Positions 5,458 to 8,402 of a DNA stretch of 8,402 bases are shown piece by piece. A program made the translations under genes and the position numbers. The notes below the pieces were generated by a model. The model made no database searches. It saw nothing but the letters and a program-made list of their open reading frames with translations, and was not told the origin of the DNA. The first letter of the stretch is position 1. Each line of letters opens with the position of its first letter. The stretch is from Syntrophaceae bacterium UBA1411 (GTDB lineage Bacteria > Desulfobacterota > Syntrophia > Syntrophales > Smithellaceae), in the NCBI GenBank assembly GCA_002304995.1, contig DBPV01000001.1, forward strand, positions 1 through 8,402. Direction: 5' to 3'.

Positions 5458-7011
5458 TTAACTCCAGGCTTTTTCCCTGGCCGCATTCTTGCCGGCGATG
5501 CGGCCAAAGACAATACAATCGGCCATCGCGACGCTTCCAAGCCGCACGGCGCCATGGACGCCTCCCGTCACTTCTCCGGCGGCATAAAGACCTTTTATCG
5601 GTTTGAAGTCGAATCCCATAACCTGGGCGTCTTTATTGATCACCAGTCCACCCATAGTATGATGAACTTTGGGCCACAGGCGCGCGGCATAGAAAGGCGC
5701 CTCGACGGTCGGTTTGGCGTCCTTAAAGATCATGCATCCCAAATCGTCATCCTTTCTTTTTTCCGCGAATGAATTCCAGCGGGCAACCTGTTCCTTGAAT
5801 GCGTCCACCGGCATGTCGTAGGCCCTGGCAAGATCGTCCAGAGAGTCAAATTTCTTGATCGCTCCGTTTTCCAGGCCTCCCTTGAGCGCATGAGGAACGA
5901 CCTGCTTGTTGACCGCATAAGAATCGCCCATGATAACGGCGGGATTTCCCAAGAGAAGAATGGCATCCGCGCGTTCCTTGCGGTTTCCGGTTTCCTTGAA
6001 AAAACGCTTCCCGGTTTTGGGATTCACCATCAGACCGTAACCGACCAGCGGTTCACAGAACAGAGGAACATAGCCAAAACCCTTTTCTTCCGGACTGGTC
6101 CATGGCCCCAGCTGAATCCAATCCATCTGAACATCCGCCGCTCCGCTCTTGCAGGCGGCCAGCAGAGCTTCGCCGGTGGCCCCGGGATGGTTGGTCGATC
6201 CCAGTTTATCCGTGAGCCGGGGATCATGAACCTGACGGAGCGCAACATCGTAGGAAAAACCGCCGGACCCGAGAATCACCGCCTTCCGCGCTTTAATAAA
6301 GGCGGATTTACCGGTTTTATCGTCCGGAAATCTGTACCCCTTGAGCACTTCCATACCGACGATTCGCCCGTTTTTATCGGACAGGAATTTCACCAGCTTG
6401 GTGCGCAGCATAATTTGAACGCCAATCTCTTTGGCTTTCGCGAGTTCCTTATTGACCACTTCCGAACCGGACTGATTGATCGTCCCATGCGCTCTTTTGA
6501 CCGAATGGCCGCCATGGAAATTCAGTTTCGCGTACTTGCAGCCCAGATAAGACTCCGTCCACTCCAGGGCGTCTTTCGCATTATCGGCAACGGTCCTGGC
6601 AAGCTCCGGGTGATTCAGATACATCCCGGCTCTCATCATATCTTTGTACAGCAGCTCCGCCGAATCCTCTACGCCGTTTTCCTTTTGCAGCTTCGTTCCC
6701 GGAGCACAGAAGTCTCCGCCGTTGATGACGGAATTGCCGCCGTGCACCGGCATTTTCTCCAGCAGGGCAACACTGACCCCCGCGTTTTTCGCTTCAATGG
6801 CCGCGGCCAGACCGGCAAAGCCGCTGCCCACCACGACGACATCGTAGGTTTCATCCCATTTTTTCGGCAGCGCGTCGCAGGCCGCCTGGGCGTCTCCAAC
6901 CATCAGGGGGATTCCGCTGGAGGCCAGTCCGGCGACAGCCGCTGCCCCGCCGGCTGTCTTTAAAAAATTCCGTCTGCTGATCGACTTTTTTTCAACGTCA
7001 TCCTCTTTCAT
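5458..7011 (-). CDS. Tat-exported FAD-dependent reductase (flavocytochrome c flavoprotein subunit)
   Basis: This 517-aa protein starts with a Tat signal (SRRNFLK at 12-18, hydrophobic to about 43). The FAD dinucleotide-binding motif GSGFAG (62-67) and GGNS (91-94) follow. The fumarate reductase/succinate dehydrogenase flavoprotein core runs to the C-terminal GEVTGGVHGAVRLG (479-492). By alignment from memory with Shewanella Fcc3, His450/451 (HHTMGG) and Arg490 match the substrate-carboxylate ligands H504 and R544, and Arg344 matches the proton donor R402. The position of H365 falls in QLGPWTSP (300-307), with no His. The position of R381 is about Val323, although Glu320 matches E378. The chemistry of C=C reduction seems kept, but the substrate is probably not fumarate. 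Urocanate, acrylates, cinnamates or another acceptor are possible. There are no haem motifs, so the hexahaem cytochrome encoded next should supply electrons. The ribosome site AAGGAGG precedes ATG 7011. A paralogue is divergently encoded. Confidence 0.93.
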   Translation of the reverse strand: MKEDDVEKKSISRRNFLKTAGGAAAVAGLASSGIPLMVGDAQAACDALPKKWDETYDVVVVGSGFAGLAAAIEAKNAGVSVALLEKMPVHGGNSVINGGDFCAPGTKLQKENGVEDSAELLYKDMMRAGMYLNHPELARTVADNAKDALEWTESYLGCKYAKLNFHGGHSVKRAHGTINQSGSEVVNKELAKAKEIGVQIMLRTKLVKFLSDKNGRIVGMEVLKGYRFPDDKTGKSAFIKARKAVILGSGGFSYDVALRQVHDPRLTDKLGSTNHPGATGEALLAACKSGAADVQMDWIQLGPWTSPEEKGFGYVPLFCEPLVGYGLMVNPKTGKRFFKETGNRKERADAILLLGNPAVIMGDSYAVNKQVVPHALKGGLENGAIKKFDSLDDLARAYDMPVDAFKEQVARWNSFAEKRKDDDLGCMIFKDAKPTVEAPFYAARLWPKVHHTMGGLVINKDAQVMGFDFKPIKGLYAAGEVTGGVHGAVRLGSVAMADCIVFGRIAGKNAAREKAWS

Positions 7012-7302
7012 GCTTTCCTCCTTTTGTGGTATTGCATTGCCGTTTTTTCTGCGGGCGATTCACCCGATATAAGCGCGCAATTAAGCCGGGTGCCGCACCG
7101 GATCCGTTTTTCCTGAGGTTGCCCAGTCCTTCAAAGAAGAGCGATCAAAATCAAAAATCGCGTGGGACATTAATACACCGGCCGGACGAGGCGTGTCAAT
7201 GGCAAATATCCTTGAAGAACGGGGTTTACAGGAGGATGGCGGCGGTTCTTCCGCCGGGGGGAGGGATTCCCGGGACAATGATTTCATGAAGTATTTTGGT
7301 CG

Positions 7303-7331
7303 TTGTCGTTGCCCGGCGATTGTGATATAAG
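7303..7331 (+). promoter_or_regulatory. Possible promoter for rightward flavoprotein gene
   Basis: TTGTCG (7303-7308, four of six to TTGACA) is separated by 17 bp from TATAAG (7326-7331, five of six to TATAAT). The -10 falls in the centre of the CRP/FNR-like palindrome, so a bound regulator would be expected to repress. The predicted transcript would carry an untranslated leader of about 255 nt before ATG 7596. This is a short-motif prediction only. Confidence 0.35.
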
Positions 7332-7337
7332 TCACAT
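7320..7337. promoter_or_regulatory. CRP/FNR-superfamily binding site (HcpR/CRP-like)
   Basis: TTGTGA-TATAAG-TCACAT contains the perfect half-sites TGTGA and TCACA separated by 6 bp, the consensus of CRP. It is also 11 of 12 for TTGTGA-N6-TCACAA, reported for HcpR, a CRP/FNR-family regulator of anaerobic respiration in sulfate reducers and related bacteria. Its location between two divergent respiratory reductase genes fits control by electron-acceptor or redox state. Confidence 0.7.
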
Positions 7338-7595
7338 CAAGTGTTTTGCGCCATTCCTGTGCGGAAATTTTCGACTGGAGGCACCATCCTCCCCGGACGA
7401 CAAAACCCAAAAGACGTCTGACCGAAATTTCAGAAAGCAGCGCGTTCTTCAGTGCCGTTTTTTTTCAGGAGGAAGGCAGCATTTCACAAGCGTTGGAAAG
7501 CGGCGGAAGATGCATTCCCCCGGCTGGGCAGGAACGCATTTTCAGCATAAGGAACGAATAATTATTAAACACAGAAACATGTAACAGGAGGAAAA

Positions 7596-8402
7596 ATGGA
7601 AGAAACAAAAAAAACACTGAGCCGTCGCGGCTTTTTGAAAGCGGCGGGGGCAACGGCGGCTGTCGCCGGACTGGCAACCGGCGGCGCGGCTTTGACGCCC
7701 TGGAGCGCCGAAGCGGCCGCACTGCCCAAGAAATGGGATGAAACTTTTGACGTGGTCGTGATCGGCAGCGGTTTTGCTGGACTCGCAGCCGCCTATGAAG
7801 CGAAAAAAGCTGGAGCCTCTGTGGTCGTGCTCGAAAAAATGCGCACGCCCGGCGGCAACTCCATCATCAACGGCGGCGTCGTTGCGGCAGCCGGCTCTCC
7901 GCTGCAGGAGAAGCAGGGCATCAAGGATTCTGCGGAAGTGCTCTATCAGGACATGCTCAAAGCCGGACTCAGCTTAAACCATCCGGAGCTCGCCAAAATG
8001 GTGGCCGAAGGATCGTGGCCCACCGTCAAGTGGACCATTGAGGAACTGGGCGTGAAGTACAAGGAACGCGTCAGCCAGGAAGGCGGCCATGCGGTGCCCC
8101 GGATGTACAGCACGTATAACCAGAGCGGCTCGGCCATTGTCACACAGCAGTTGGCCAAGCTCAAAGAGCTCGGCGTCCAGGCGAGAATGCAAAGCTACCT
8201 CACCCAGATCTACCGCGACGCGGATGGTCGGGTCAAGGGCGTTCAGATCCGGGAAAAATACGTTTTCCCGAAAACCGACAGCGGCAAGCTCAAAAACATC
8301 AAGGCCCGGAAGGCGGTTGTTCTGGCGGCCGGCGGATTCGGCGCCGACATTACCTTCCGCACCATTCAGGATCCCCGCCTGACGAACGACGTGGATACCA
8401 CC
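7596..8402 (+). CDS. Tat-exported FAD-dependent reductase, paralogue, N-terminal part
   Basis: The first 269 codons are in the window and the 3' end is cut off. A Tat signal SRRGFLK (about 9-15) and alanine-rich core lead to a likely cleavage near AEAAA-LPKKWDE. GSGFAGLAAA then gives the FAD-binding motif, followed by LEKMRTPGGNS, the helical segment containing LNHPELAKMVAE, the GGHAVPRM region, and AGGFGAD near residue 250. It matches the leftward flavoprotein over its whole visible length, with roughly half the residues identical by eye (for example the shared KKWDET, GSGFAGLAAA and LNHPELA). It is therefore a paralogue of the fumarate reductase/flavocytochrome c flavoprotein family. The catalytic residues lie beyond the edge, so the substrate cannot be judged. 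No haem motif is present in the visible part. AGGAGG (7586-7591) is 4 nt before ATG 7596. The next gene downstream, outside the window, could be its cytochrome partner. Confidence 0.92.
   Translation, partial: MEETKKTLSRRGFLKAAGATAAVAGLATGGAALTPWSAEAAALPKKWDETFDVVVIGSGFAGLAAAYEAKKAGASVVVLEKMRTPGGNSIINGGVVAAAGSPLQEKQGIKDSAEVLYQDMLKAGLSLNHPELAKMVAEGSWPTVKWTIEELGVKYKERVSQEGGHAVPRMYSTYNQSGSAIVTQQLAKLKELGVQARMQSYLTQIYRDADGRVKGVQIREKYVFPKTDSGKLKNIKARKAVVLAAGGFGADITFRTIQDPRLTNDVDTT

Larger units (their letters stand above)
7012..7595. other. Divergent intergenic region between two flavoprotein genes
   Basis: About 580 bp hold no convincing gene. It should contain the promoters of both divergent reductase genes. 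Visible elements are the CRP/FNR-like palindrome at 7320-7337, a possible + strand promoter overlapping it, a small hairpin CGGCGG-TTCTT-CCGCCG at 7240-7256, and a T8 run near 7459-7466 without a good preceding stem. On the - strand near 7067-7072 there is only a weak -10-like TTATAT, so the promoter of the leftward flavoprotein gene is not resolved. Confidence 0.6.

Noticed and set aside
5890..6963. 357-codon open frame on the + strand inside the flavoprotein gene
   Set aside because: It is antisense to the FAD-binding and core regions of a clear flavoprotein, with no motif of its own.
7081..7095. Sigma54-like element on the - strand (CGGCAC-N5-TTAA)
   Set aside because: The -24 half is good, but the -12 half lacks the essential GC (TTAA instead of TTGC).
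7236..7289. Possible 17-codon leader peptide after GGAGG
   Set aside because: The ribosome site touches the ATG with no spacer, and the peptide shows no regulatory pattern.
7081..7410. 109-codon - strand frame in the divergent intergenic region
   Set aside because: It has no recognisable domain, no clear ribosome site, and overlaps the CRP-like site and probable promoters.

Overview
The window is dense in c-type cytochrome genes: 25 CxxCH haem-attachment motifs lie in three genes within about 5.3 kb. These sit beside two Tat-exported flavoprotein reductases, a tandem-domain rhodanese and a CsoR/CstR-type repressor. Haem-rich respiratory loci of this kind, with split flavoprotein plus cytochrome reductases, moderately high GC and strong AGGAGG-type ribosome sites, suggest a strictly or facultatively anaerobic respiring bacterium. 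A member of the old Deltaproteobacteria (Desulfobacterota or Desulfuromonadota) is most likely, but that is inference. There is no rRNA, tRNA, CRISPR array or insertion sequence.

Layout. Positions 1-4766 hold a leftward operon, read from right to left. It starts with a promoter and an inverted-repeat operator (4723-4766), then a CsoR-family regulator (4456-4719), an 11-haem cytochrome interrupted by one in-frame TGA (3046-4287), an exported two-domain rhodanese (2140-3033), an 8-haem cytochrome (106-2061), and the first 31 codons of another exported protein that leaves the window at base 1. Positions 4798-7011 hold a second leftward operon: a Tat-exported FAD reductase (5458-7011), its probable hexahaem electron-donor cytochrome (4868-5389), and a convincing rho-independent terminator (4798-4843). 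Positions 7012-7595 are a divergent intergenic region with a near-consensus CRP/FNR-superfamily site. From 7596 to the right edge runs a rightward paralogue of the flavoprotein, cut off by the window.

How the genes may work together. The regulator has the Cys-Asn-Cys pattern of the persulfide sensor CstR rather than the Cys-His-Cys pattern of copper-sensing CsoR. It is followed by a rhodanese (sulfane-sulfur transferase) and two large exported cytochromes. This suggests an operon induced by reactive sulfur (or selenium) species that couples sulfane-sulfur chemistry to an extracytoplasmic electron-transfer chain. The second operon is a two-subunit version of flavocytochrome c in which the flavoprotein keeps the catalytic core of fumarate reductase but lacks two of its usual substrate-pocket residues, so it probably reduces a different organic acceptor.

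The most striking observation is the in-frame TGA (codon 57) of the 11-haem cytochrome gene. The signal peptide and first haem lie before it and ten haem motifs after it, all in one frame. A 7-bp hairpin with a GGTCCG loop begins 11 nt after the TGA, the geometry expected of a bacterial SECIS element. It is either a selenoprotein cytochrome or a nonsense mutation or sequence error; the sequence alone cannot settle this.
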